A DNA stretch of 64,000 nucleotides, taken from assembly GCF_039503195.1 (NCBI RefSeq), contig NZ_JBCJKP010000001.1, positions 9,672,001 through 9,736,000 on the forward strand, given 5' to 3'. Below, in pieces: positions 16,273 through 24,024 of the stretch (position 1 is its first letter; each line of letters begins with the position of its first letter). The position numbers and the translations under genes were made by a program. The notes under the pieces were generated by a model. It was not told where the DNA came from and did not search any database. It was given only the letters and a program-made list of their open reading frames with translations. Source of the stretch: Streptomyces mirabilis (GTDB lineage Bacteria > Actinomycetota > Actinomycetes > Streptomycetales > Streptomycetaceae).

Positions 16273-18921
16273 ATGGACAAGCGGTACGAGGTGTACGCGT
16301 TGGCGGACGCGCACTTCTACGAGACACCCGACCGGCTGGCGACGGGCGTCGCAGGGGCGGCTCAGGGGACTGTTCCCCTGTTCGATACGGCACGCAGGCC
16401 CATCCCCGAGGGCTGGGCGAGGGCCCGCGTCGGCGACTGGCTGACACTCACGCCGCTCGGCGCGGACGGCGCCCCGGCGGCGGCGCCGGCCCAGGGCTGG
16501 AAGATCCACGCCTCGGCCACCCGGGCGAACGCCGATCGGATCGCGGCGATGGTGTGGGACTACTGCTTCCCCCGCCGCATCCCGTTCAAGTTCGTGCCGG
16601 GCCCGCATCTGCTGCATCTGCGCAACACCAAGTACGCGGGCCGCGACACCAGCGGCAAGTTCGTCACCGTCTACCCGGCCGACGAGGAGCAGCTGCACAC
16701 GGTCCTGCGCGAGCTGGGTTCCCTGTTGGAGGGCTTCGAGGGCCCCTACATCCTCACCGATCTGCGCTGGCACGACGGGCCGCTGTACGTCCGCTACGGC
16801 GCGTTCGCGCGCATGTACGTCGTCGACGAGCGGGGCTCGCTCGTGCCGGCGGTGCGCGACGGCTCGGGCACGTTGGTGCCGGACCGGCGGGCGCCGTCCT
16901 TCCAGGTGCCGGAGTGGGTGACGCTGCCGGCGTTCCTCGAGCCGCATCTCGCGGCGCGCAACACCACGACGGTGGGTGAGCTGCCGTACCGCATCGAGAA
17001 GGCGCTGCACTTCTCCAACGGCGGCGGAGTGTACGCCGGCACCGACACCCGGGACGGGCGCAAGGTGGTGCTCAAGGAGGGGCGGCCGCACGCGGGGCTG
17101 GCCTCGGACGGGGCGGACGCGATCGCCCGGCTCGAGCGGGAGAAGCGGGCTCTGGAGGCAGTGGCGGGGACCGGGGTGGTGCCCGAGGTGCGGGACTGGT
17201 TCACCCTCGGCGACCACCGCTTCCTGGTCATGGACTTCGTGGCGGGGCGCCCGCTGAACTCCTTCTTCGCCGAACGGCACCCGCTGCTCTCTCCCGACCC
17301 CGACCCGCAGGCCGTCGCCGCGTACACGGCATGGGCGGTGAGCATCCACCGGGCGGTGGAGTGCGCGGTGGAGAAGGTGCACGCGCGCGGGATCGTCTTC
17401 AACGACCTGCACGTCTTCAACATCATGGTCGCGCCCGACGAGGAGTCGGTGTTCCTGATCGACTTCGAGGCGGCCGCCCCGGCCGAGGAGAACGGCCGCC
17501 AGGTCGTGGCGCATCCCGGGTTCTTCGCGCCACCGGACCGCCGGGGCGCCGACGTCGACCGGTACGCGCTGGCGTGTCTGCGTCTCGCCCTGTTCCTGCC
17601 CGTCACCACGCTGCTCGTGGTCGACCGGGGCAAGGCGGCCCATCTGGCCGAGGTGATCGCGCAGCAGTTCCCGGACGTGCCAAGGGAGTTCCTGGACGAG
17701 GCGGTCGCGGAGATCACCCGCGATGTCTGCGGCACCGGGGCCCCTGTCGGCGGGACCGGCGCGCCGGAGCGGGTGCCGTCGGCCCCCGCCTCCCGGGTGG
17801 AGCCGGGCGACTGGCCGCACAGCCGCGACTCGATGATCAAGGCGATCCTCGCCTCGGCGACCCCGGAGCGCGACGACCGGCTCTACCCCGGCGACGTCGC
17901 CCAGTTCTCCGACGGCGGCGGCCTCGGCCTCGCGCACGGCGCGGCCGGCGTCCTGTACGCCCTGGCGGCGGCCGGCGCCGAACGCCACGACGAGGGCGAA
18001 CGCTGGCTCCTGGACCACACTGCCCCGGCCCCGACGGGCACCCCGCTCGGTCTGTACGACGGTCTCGCGGGCGTCGCCCACACCCTCGACCTGCTCGGAC
18101 ACCGGCAACGGGCCCTCGACCTGGTCGACGGTATCCTCCGCGAACGCTGGCAGCATCTGTCCTCGGACCTCCAGGGCGGCCTGGCCGGCCTCGGCCTGGT
18201 GCTGGGGCGACTGGCCGCCACGACCGGCGAGTCGGAACTGCGCGAGCGGGCCGCCGAGGCCGCCGACCTCCTCGTACGTCGCCTCGCCGAACCGGCGAAG
18301 GCCGCGCCCCGGCGACGGGCCGGGCTGATGCGGGGCGCGAGCGGGCCCGCGCTGTTCCTCCTCCGGCGGTACGAGGAGACCGGCGAGCGTGCGCTGCTGG
18401 AGGCGGCCGGCGTGGCGCTGCGGCGGGACCTGGAGTGCTGTGCCGAGCGTGAGGGGGGCGCGGTGGAGGTCGACGAGGGGTGGCGGACCATGCCGTATCT
18501 CGGGGACGGGAGCGTGGGCGTGGGGCTCATGCTCGACGACTATGCGGCGCACGTTCCGGACGCCGGGGCGGAGTTCACGCGGGCCCGTGCCGGCATCGTC
18601 ACTGCGGCCACCTCCCGTTTCTACGCGCAGCCCGGCCTCTTCCAGGGACGTGCCGGGATGATCCTGCACCTCGCCCGCACCACCGCACCGGGGGCGACGC
18701 GGGCACGGCTCGACGAGCAGATCGCCGGGCTGGGCTGGTCGGCGATGCCGTACCAGGGCCAACTCGCCTTCCCCGGGCACCAGATGATGCGCCTTTCCAT
18801 GGACCTCGCCACCGGAACGGCGGGCGCGCTGCTCGCCCTCGCCGCAGCCTTCGGCTCGGGCGACGAGGGCGTTGCCGCGCACCTGCCGTTCCTTCCGCCG
18901 CCGCATCGGCGGCCCCTATGA
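16273..18921 (+). CDS. ramC: class III lanthionine synthetase (RamC/AmfT type)
   Basis: The 882-residue enzyme phosphorylates and dehydrates Ser in the precursor peptide and then cyclises it onto Cys. An amino-terminal lyase-like part (to about residue 230) is followed by a Ser/Thr kinase domain: Lys268 (VVLKE), NDLHVFN around residue 377, and DFE at 397. From about residue 530 comes a LanC-like cyclase domain with the glycine motifs LAHGAAGVLYAL and FQGRAGMILHL. The LanC zinc ligands are absent, as is normal for class III. GGGGAGG precedes the ATG at 16273. The precursor gene follows 81 bp later. Confidence 0.95.
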   Translation: MDKRYEVYALADAHFYETPDRLATGVAGAAQGTVPLFDTARRPIPEGWARARVGDWLTLTPLGADGAPAAAPAQGWKIHASATRANADRIAAMVWDYCFPRRIPFKFVPGPHLLHLRNTKYAGRDTSGKFVTVYPADEEQLHTVLRELGSLLEGFEGPYILTDLRWHDGPLYVRYGAFARMYVVDERGSLVPAVRDGSGTLVPDRRAPSFQVPEWVTLPAFLEPHLAARNTTTVGELPYRIEKALHFSNGGGVYAGTDTRDGRKVVLKEGRPHAGLASDGADAIARLEREKRALEAVAGTGVVPEVRDWFTLGDHRFLVMDFVAGRPLNSFFAERHPLLSPDPDPQAVAAYTAWAVSIHRAVECAVEKVHARGIVFNDLHVFNIMVAPDEESVFLIDFEAAAPAEENGRQVVAHPGFFAPPDRRGADVDRYALACLRLALFLPVTTLLVVDRGKAAHLAEVIAQQFPDVPREFLDEAVAEITRDVCGTGAPVGGTGAPERVPSAPASRVEPGDWPHSRDSMIKAILASATPERDDRLYPGDVAQFSDGGGLGLAHGAAGVLYALAAAGAERHDEGERWLLDHTAPAPTGTPLGLYDGLAGVAHTLDLLGHRQRALDLVDGILRERWQHLSSDLQGGLAGLGLVLGRLAATTGESELRERAAEAADLLVRRLAEPAKAAPRRRAGLMRGASGPALFLLRRYEETGERALLEAAGVALRRDLECCAEREGGAVEVDEGWRTMPYLGDGSVGVGLMLDDYAAHVPDAGAEFTRARAGIVTAATSRFYAQPGLFQGRAGMILHLARTTAPGATRARLDEQIAGLGWSAMPYQGQLAFPGHQMMRLSMDLATGTAGALLALAAAFGSGDEGVAAHLPFLPPPHRRPL

Positions 18922-19002
18922 CATGGCTCTGCCATCCGGTGGAGTCGTGACGCAACCCTGTCCCCACGGGACGAACAACCGACACCGACGAAAGGACACA
19001 CC

Positions 19003-19119
19003 ATGGCCCTGCTCGACCTGCAGACGATGGAATCCGACGAGCACACCGGCGGCGGTGGCAACAGCACCGTCAGCCTCCTGTCGTGCATCAGCGCGGCCAG
19101 CGTTCTGCTCTGTCTCTGA
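19003..19119 (+). CDS. ramS: SapB-like class III lanthipeptide precursor
   Basis: This 38-residue gene encodes the peptide acted on by RamC. The leader begins MALLDLQTMES, matching the conserved LLDLQxM leader motif of RamS/AmfS. The core contains two consecutive S-x2-S-x3-C motifs, STVSLLSC (residues 21-28) and SAASVLLC (30-37), each able to form one labionin or lanthionine ring, as in SapB. A four-Gly linker precedes the core. AAAGGA lies seven bases before the ATG. The mature product would be a hydrophobic, two-ring surfactant that lowers surface tension for aerial hyphae. Confidence 0.95.
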   Translation: MALLDLQTMESDEHTGGGGNSTVSLLSCISAASVLLCL

Positions 19120-19206
19120 CGAAGCGGTGCCGAACGCTCTGACGAACGGCTCACGCTGAGCACTCCGGGCGGTCCGCTCCCGCGAGGGATGGGGCCGCCC
19201 GGGGTC

Positions 19207-19226
19207 GTCCGCCCGATCGGGCGGAC
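19207..19226. terminator. stem-loop between ramS and ramA
   Basis: GTCCGCCCGATCGGGCGGAC is a perfect 20-bp palindrome in the 149-bp space between ramS and ramA. A second, imperfect pairing (CCGGGCGG with CCGCCCGG) lies just upstream. No U-run follows. It probably limits read-through or protects the ramS transcript so that precursor outnumbers transporter. Confidence 0.6.
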
Positions 19227-19268
19227 ACGCAGAAACGCAGAGGCGCGGATGCTCCGAGGGGGTGCGCG

Positions 19269-20981
19269 ATGTCGATGGACCCGACGACCGGTGGACTGCT
19301 CACCGCGGCGAGCCGGCACAGCGGGCCCCGCTGGGCGGCGCTCTGCCTGGTGAGCGTGGGGGCGACAGGCGCGGGACTGCTGTTGCCCGCCGCCCTCGGC
19401 CGGGCCCTGGACCTCCTGCTCGCCCACGCCCCGGCGACCCGCTGGGTGCTGATCTGCGCGACTCTCCTCCTGCTGCTGACCGTGCTCGATGCGTGCGAGA
19501 CCGTGCTCGCCGGCACCCTCGACGCCCGCACCACCGCCTTCCTGCGCCGCCGGGTGACCGGTCACGTCCTGGCCCTGGGACCGCGTGCGACGCTCCGCTT
19601 CGGCCCCGGCGACCTCGTCGCGCGACTCGTGGGAAACGCCGCCCAGGCCGGCACGGCGCCCGGCGCCCGCGCCGCGCTGCTGGCCGCACTCGCCGGCCCG
19701 GTGGGGGGCGTGGTCGCGCTCGGTGTGATCGACCCGTGGCTCGCGGCCGCGTTCCTCACCGGTGCGCCGCTGCTGACGCTCCTGCTGCGCTCCCTGGCCC
19801 GGGACACCTCGACGTGCGTGGCCGACTACCAGCGGGTGCAGGGGCGCATCGCGTCCGCGCTCGCCGAGGCCGTCGGCGGCACCCGCACCATCCGCGCGGC
19901 GGGTACGGCGGACCGGGACGCGGAACGGATCCTGCGACCGCTGCCCGAACTCTCCCGGGCAGGTCGGCGGATGTGGCGGGTACAGGGGCGGGCGGCGGCG
20001 CGGGCGGTGGCCGTGGCGCCTCTGCTGCACCTCGCCGTCGTGGCCGTGGCGGGCATGCTGCTCAGCCGGCACCGGCTCTCCCCCGGAGACGTCCTGGCGG
20101 CCTCCCGCTACGCGGTCCTCGCCACCGGGGTCGGCGTGCTGGTCGGGCAGCTCTCCGGCCTGGTCCGCGCCCGCACGGCGGCCCGCCGCCTGGGCGAGGT
20201 CCTGGCGGAACCCGCCCCTACGCACGGGGACCGGAGCCTGCCGCCCGACGGCCCCGGCCGCCTGGAGCTGCGCGGGGTGAGCGTCCGACGCGGCGCACGC
20301 ACGGTGCTCGACGGCGTCGACCTCGTCGTGCCCGGCGGGACGACGCTCGCCCTGGTCGGCCGCTCCGGTGCGGGCAAGTCGCTGCTGGCCGCGCTCGCTG
20401 GTCGGCTCACCGACCCGGACGCCGGCGAGGTGCTGCTGGACGGCGTCGCGCTGCCCGCCCTCTCCCGTGCCGAACTGCGCGCGGCGGTCGCGTACGCCTT
20501 CGACCGCCCCGCCCTTCTGGGTACGACCGTCGAGGACACGATCGCCCTGGGGCTGCGCTGCCCTTCTCCCGCCCGCGTCCGGGAGGCCGCTCGCACGGCC
20601 TGCGCCGACGCGTTCGTCCGCCGCCTGCCCGACGGCTATGCGACGCCCGTCGCCGACGCCCCGCACTCCGGCGGCGAGGCCCAACGCCTGGGCCTCGCCC
20701 GGGCGTTCGCCCAGCGCGGTCGTCTGCTCGTCCTCGACGACGCGCTCTCCAGCCTCGACACGGTGACCGAGCACCAGGTCACCGAGGCTGTCCTGGGCAG
20801 GGCCGCGACCGGCACCCGGCTGGTGGTGGCCCACCGGGCCGCGACGGCCGCCCGTGCCGACACGGTGGCATGGCTGGACGGGGGGCGGGTCCGGGCGGTG
20901 GGCACGCATGCACAGCTGTGGCGGCGGCTGCCTGGCTACCGGGCGGTGTTCGGGGCCGCAGAGGAGGAGGCAGGAGCGTGA
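19269..20981 (+). CDS. ramA: ABC half-transporter RamA
   Basis: The 570-residue protein has an amino-terminal six-helix membrane domain (about residues 15-310) and a carboxy-terminal ATPase with Walker A GRSGAGKS (364-371), signature SGGEAQR and Walker B LLVLDDALSSLD. With RamB it should form a heterodimeric exporter for the SapB-like peptide. In this domain the base after Walker B is Asp rather than the catalytic Glu, so this is probably the degenerate ATP site. The ATG at 19269 is used; its stop overlaps the ramB start (GTGA). ramS lies upstream behind a stem-loop. Confidence 0.93.
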   Translation: MSMDPTTGGLLTAASRHSGPRWAALCLVSVGATGAGLLLPAALGRALDLLLAHAPATRWVLICATLLLLLTVLDACETVLAGTLDARTTAFLRRRVTGHVLALGPRATLRFGPGDLVARLVGNAAQAGTAPGARAALLAALAGPVGGVVALGVIDPWLAAAFLTGAPLLTLLLRSLARDTSTCVADYQRVQGRIASALAEAVGGTRTIRAAGTADRDAERILRPLPELSRAGRRMWRVQGRAAARAVAVAPLLHLAVVAVAGMLLSRHRLSPGDVLAASRYAVLATGVGVLVGQLSGLVRARTAARRLGEVLAEPAPTHGDRSLPPDGPGRLELRGVSVRRGARTVLDGVDLVVPGGTTLALVGRSGAGKSLLAALAGRLTDPDAGEVLLDGVALPALSRAELRAAVAYAFDRPALLGTTVEDTIALGLRCPSPARVREAARTACADAFVRRLPDGYATPVADAPHSGGEAQRLGLARAFAQRGRLLVLDDALSSLDTVTEHQVTEAVLGRAATGTRLVVAHRAATAARADTVAWLDGGRVRAVGTHAQLWRRLPGYRAVFGAAEEEAGA

Positions 20982-22888
20982 CCCACCGGGACGGACTCCA
21001 CCGGCTGCACGGACACCTGGGCCACCGCGCCCTGCGCACCCTGCGCTTTCCGCACGTCGGCCGACGGGCGATGGTGCGGCTCGCCGGCTGGTCGGTGCTG
21101 GAGACGGGTCAGACGTTCCTCCTCGGCTACGCCCTCGCGCGTGCACTGGACGACGGGTTCCTGGCCGGACGGGCCGCCGTGGGGCTCGGCTGGCTCGCGG
21201 CAGCCGGGCTCGGCGTACTCGTCGGCGCGTACGGCACCGGGCGGGTGTACGGGGCGGTCGCCGCGCTGGTGGAGCCGCTCAGGGACAGGCTCGTCACCGG
21301 CGTGGTGCGGCGCGGGGTGCGGGAGGGGGACCGCGGGGCGCTGTCCGGCCTGACCCAGCAGGTCGAGATCGCCCGGGACACCTTCGCGGGCCTGGTGATG
21401 GTCTCGCGCTCGTTCGTGTTCACGTCCGTCGGCGCGCTGGCGGGCCTGTGCTCGCTCGCCCCGCTGCTGCTGCTGCCCGTCGTGCCGCCGCTCGCCGCCG
21501 GAGTGGCTCTGTTCGCAGCGACCCTGCGTCCGCTGGCGCGACGGCAGGAGGCGTACCTCGCCGCCGACGAGGCCCTGGCGGAGAACCTGGGCGCCGTCTG
21601 CCCGGGGCTGCGGGATGTCACGGCGGCCGGCGCGGAGGACCGCATCGCCGCGGACGCCGGCGCCCTCGTCGACGCCGAGCAGCGGGCGGCCCGCGCCCTG
21701 GCCCGCTGGGGCGTGGCCCGCGTCGTCTGTCTCGCACTCGGCGGCCACCTGCCTCTGGTCCTGCTCCTGGCCGGCACCCCCTGGCTCCTCGACCACGGGG
21801 TCACCCCCGGCGCCGTGCTCGGCGCGCTCGCCTACGTCAGCCAGTCGCTCCTCCCGGCCCTCACCGGCCTCATCCACGGCGTGGGCACCAGCGGCTCGCG
21901 CCTGACAGTGGTGCTGCGCCGGCTGTCGCCGCCTCCACCTGCGGTCTCCCGCCCCGCCGTCACCGAGCTCACCCCGCACACCCCGCCTCCGTGCCCCTCC
22001 ACCCCGGAAGTGCCCCCGGCCCTCGCTCTCACGTCCCTCACCTTCTCCTACGGCCCCGCCCGCGTCCCCGTCGTCGACGACCTCACCCTCGCGCTGCCCA
22101 GCGGCGCTCATCTGGCCGTCGTAGGGCCGAGCGGGGTCGGGAAGTCCACGCTGGCCGGGCTGGTCGCGGGACTGCTGAAGCCGGTACGCGGAGACATACG
22201 GATCTGCGGGTGCCGGGTGCCGGGCCGCGAGGCCGCCGCCGGGCGCGTGCTGATCCCGCAGGAGGCGTACGTGTTCAGCGGCGGCCTCGGGGAGAACCTC
22301 GCCCATCTGCGGCCGGATCCCGTCCCCGAGGCGGAATTGCTCGCCGCGGCCGAGGCGGTGGGGCTCACACCGCTGCTCAACGCCCTGGGCGGGACGGGGG
22401 CTAGCGTGGATCCCGCGGCGCTGTCGGCCGGGGAGCGCCAGCTGATCGCGCTCACGCGGGCGTACCTGTCGTCCGCCCCCCTCGTCCTGCTGGACGAGGC
22501 GACCTGCCATCTGGACCCGGTGGCGGAGGAACGGGCGGAGCGGGCGTTCGCGGCCCGGCCGGGCGGCACCCTGGTGGTCGTGGCCCACCGCATCAGCTCG
22601 GCCCGCCGCGCCGGCCGGGTGCTGGTGATGGACGGCCCGCGCACGGCCTTCGGGACGCATGAGGAGGTGCTGCGCCGCTCGCCCCTCTACCGCGACCTCG
22701 TGGGTGGCTGGGAACCCGGGCACCTCTCACAGCCAGCCCTGGCTCTGGGAGATGCGGATGGCGTCGATGCGGTTGCGGGCGCCGGTCTTGCGGGTGATGG
22801 CCGCCATGTAGTTGCGCACGGTCCCGTGGGACAGGTGCAGGCTCCCGGCGATCTCCGCGACGGAGGCCCCCTCGGCGGCGAGGGTTAA
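20978..22888 (+). CDS. ramB: ABC half-transporter RamB
   Basis: The 636-residue partner of RamA starts at GTG 20978, overlapping the ramA stop by four bases. A membrane domain (about residues 30-320) is followed by a Pro-rich linker and an ATPase with Walker A GPSGVGKST near residue 383, signature LSAGERQ and Walker B LVLLDEAT, where the catalytic Glu is present. Its last 54 codons run antisense through the end of the convergent ramR gene; these residues (after GGWEPG) look unlike an ABC protein and may be a non-conserved tail. Confidence 0.92.
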   Translation: MTHRDGLHRLHGHLGHRALRTLRFPHVGRRAMVRLAGWSVLETGQTFLLGYALARALDDGFLAGRAAVGLGWLAAAGLGVLVGAYGTGRVYGAVAALVEPLRDRLVTGVVRRGVREGDRGALSGLTQQVEIARDTFAGLVMVSRSFVFTSVGALAGLCSLAPLLLLPVVPPLAAGVALFAATLRPLARRQEAYLAADEALAENLGAVCPGLRDVTAAGAEDRIAADAGALVDAEQRAARALARWGVARVVCLALGGHLPLVLLLAGTPWLLDHGVTPGAVLGALAYVSQSLLPALTGLIHGVGTSGSRLTVVLRRLSPPPPAVSRPAVTELTPHTPPPCPSTPEVPPALALTSLTFSYGPARVPVVDDLTLALPSGAHLAVVGPSGVGKSTLAGLVAGLLKPVRGDIRICGCRVPGREAAAGRVLIPQEAYVFSGGLGENLAHLRPDPVPEAELLAAAEAVGLTPLLNALGGTGASVDPAALSAGERQLIALTRAYLSSAPLVLLDEATCHLDPVAEERAERAFAARPGGTLVVVAHRISSARRAGRVLVMDGPRTAFGTHEEVLRRSPLYRDLVGGWEPGHLSQPALALGDADGVDAVAGAGLAGDGRHVVAHGPVGQVQAPGDLRDGGPLGGEG

Positions 22889-23335
22889 CACGCTCAGCTC
22901 CCGGCGGGTCAGCGGCATCTCGGCGGCCTTGAGGAATCCGAACCCCAGCGACTCGCTGACGAAACGTTCCCCCTTAGCGACCTTCCGGATTCCGCGCAGC
23001 AGCTGCTCGGGCGTCCCCGTCTTGTCGACGTAGCCGAGCGCGCCCGCCTCCAGGGCCCGTCTCAGCAGGCCAGGCCTGTTCGCAGTGGCAAGTACGAGTA
23101 AGCGGGGCAGGACCTGGCCGCCGCCCCGCAGACCTAACTCGCCCAGGGGCGGAATGCCGGCCGTGTCCGAGCAGTCCAGATCCGCCGCGCACACGTCGGG
23201 CCGCAACGCGCGCACGTGACAGGACGCCCGGCGCCAGGGGACGTCGTCCACCCGCAGGTCGGGCTCCCGTGACAGCCACTGCGCGAGGACCGATCTGACG
23301 AGACATCCGTCGTGCACGAGAAGTACCTGGATCAC
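22727..23335 (-). CDS. ramR: response regulator RamR (LuxR/FixJ type)
   Basis: From the GTG at 23335 the protein is 202 residues: an amino-terminal receiver-like domain (VIQVLLVHDGCLVRS, candidate phospho-acceptor in CAADLDC, KT at about residue 110) and a LuxR-type helix-turn-helix (LTRRELSVLTLAAEGASVAE to HGTVRNYM). The receiver has one acidic residue, not two, in the first pocket, so signalling may be atypical. It converges on ramB and should activate the ram operon. The frame continues upstream through an IS3 relic, which is not part of the protein. Confidence 0.9.
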   Translation of the reverse strand: MIQVLLVHDGCLVRSVLAQWLSREPDLRVDDVPWRRASCHVRALRPDVCAADLDCSDTAGIPPLGELGLRGGGQVLPRLLVLATANRPGLLRRALEAGALGYVDKTGTPEQLLRGIRKVAKGERFVSESLGFGFLKAAEMPLTRRELSVLTLAAEGASVAEIAGSLHLSHGTVRNYMAAITRKTGARNRIDAIRISQSQGWL

Positions 23336-23484
23336 TGCCGCCCCTTCAGCCTGCCGTACGCCAGTCCTGTGATGTTGAGCGCGTGCCCATTGTTGGGCCC
23401 CCGCAACATTTCTGGGCGCGAAGAACCGGCCATCAGGGTGCGAGGGGGCGCACGCCCAGCGCCCGCACGCCGCGGCGTGCTTCC

Positions 23485-23675
23485 GGCAGAGCCGTTTCAC
23501 CTTGTAGGTGTTCCGATGGTCGTCAACGAACTGGAAGCGGCTCCTCGCAGTTCGTCTCTCCGGCGAAGTACTTGGCCGCCTTGCGGAGGATGCCCCGCTC
23601 GGTGGCGAGCTTGCGCTCACTCGCCTCGAGCTCGGCCACCCGCACCCGCTCGTCCGGATCAGCGGACGGCACCGC
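23485..23675 (-). pseudogene. IS3-family element remnant (end of orfA, start of orfB)
   Basis: One minus-strand frame gives the end of OrfA, RVAELEASERKLATERGILR then KAAKYFAGETNCEEPL and a stop. An overlapping frame gives the start of OrfB, SRFQFVDDHRNTYKVKRLCR, after which similarity ends. The overlap of the two frames is the place where IS3 elements make a programmed frameshift. The remnant lies just upstream of ramR and may have replaced its original promoter. Confidence 0.7.
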
Positions 23676-23690
23676 CTTCCGAGGCTGGGC

Positions 23691-24024
23691 GCCCGGCTTC
23701 GCGACCGCGGCGGTGATGCCACGGCGTTCGCGTATCAGCGTGACTCAGGGGGAGGCGCCGGCACTCGAAACTGCGGCCGGCCACGACCACGGCTCAGTCG
23801 GCACCACGGCGACGACTGCAGCCTGATCACGGTTTCGCCGCCGGGGTCGGATCTATGCCGGCGTGTCACCGAACGGGATCCACCACGTCCAGCGGTGGCC
23901 ACCGCGCTGCGCAGACGAACGTGATGAAAATAACTATTCAGCTCTATGGGCTGTTGCATGGTGACATTCCGAACCTAGCCTGTGGCGACTCTTTAACGCA
24001 CCGCTGACACCGTGAGGCCGCCCC
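23691..24024. other. gap before the APC permease, with a possible promoter
   Basis: No gene. AT-richer sequence at 23920-23990 includes TTGCAT (23954-23959) and, 16 bases on, TAGCCT (23976-23981), which could be a sigma-70-type promoter for the permease at 24025. Nothing else is recognised. Confidence 0.4.

Noticed and set aside
16219..18906. 895-residue open frame antisense to ramC
   Set aside because: It mirrors ramC codon structure (GC-rich third positions keep the antisense frame open), lacks domains and is Arg/Gly-rich.
19262..20977. Upstream extension of the ramB frame through ramA
   Set aside because: The frame is open by chance in another phase of ramA; ramB starts at the GTG at 20978 with coupling to ramA.
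18621..21146. 841-residue antisense frame across ramC end, ramS and ramA
   Set aside because: It crosses several real genes on the other strand and is low-complexity; no start signal.
23336..23722. Amino-terminal extension of RamR
   Set aside because: The extra 129 residues are the IS3 orfB start and random sequence; the receiver domain starts at GTG 23335.
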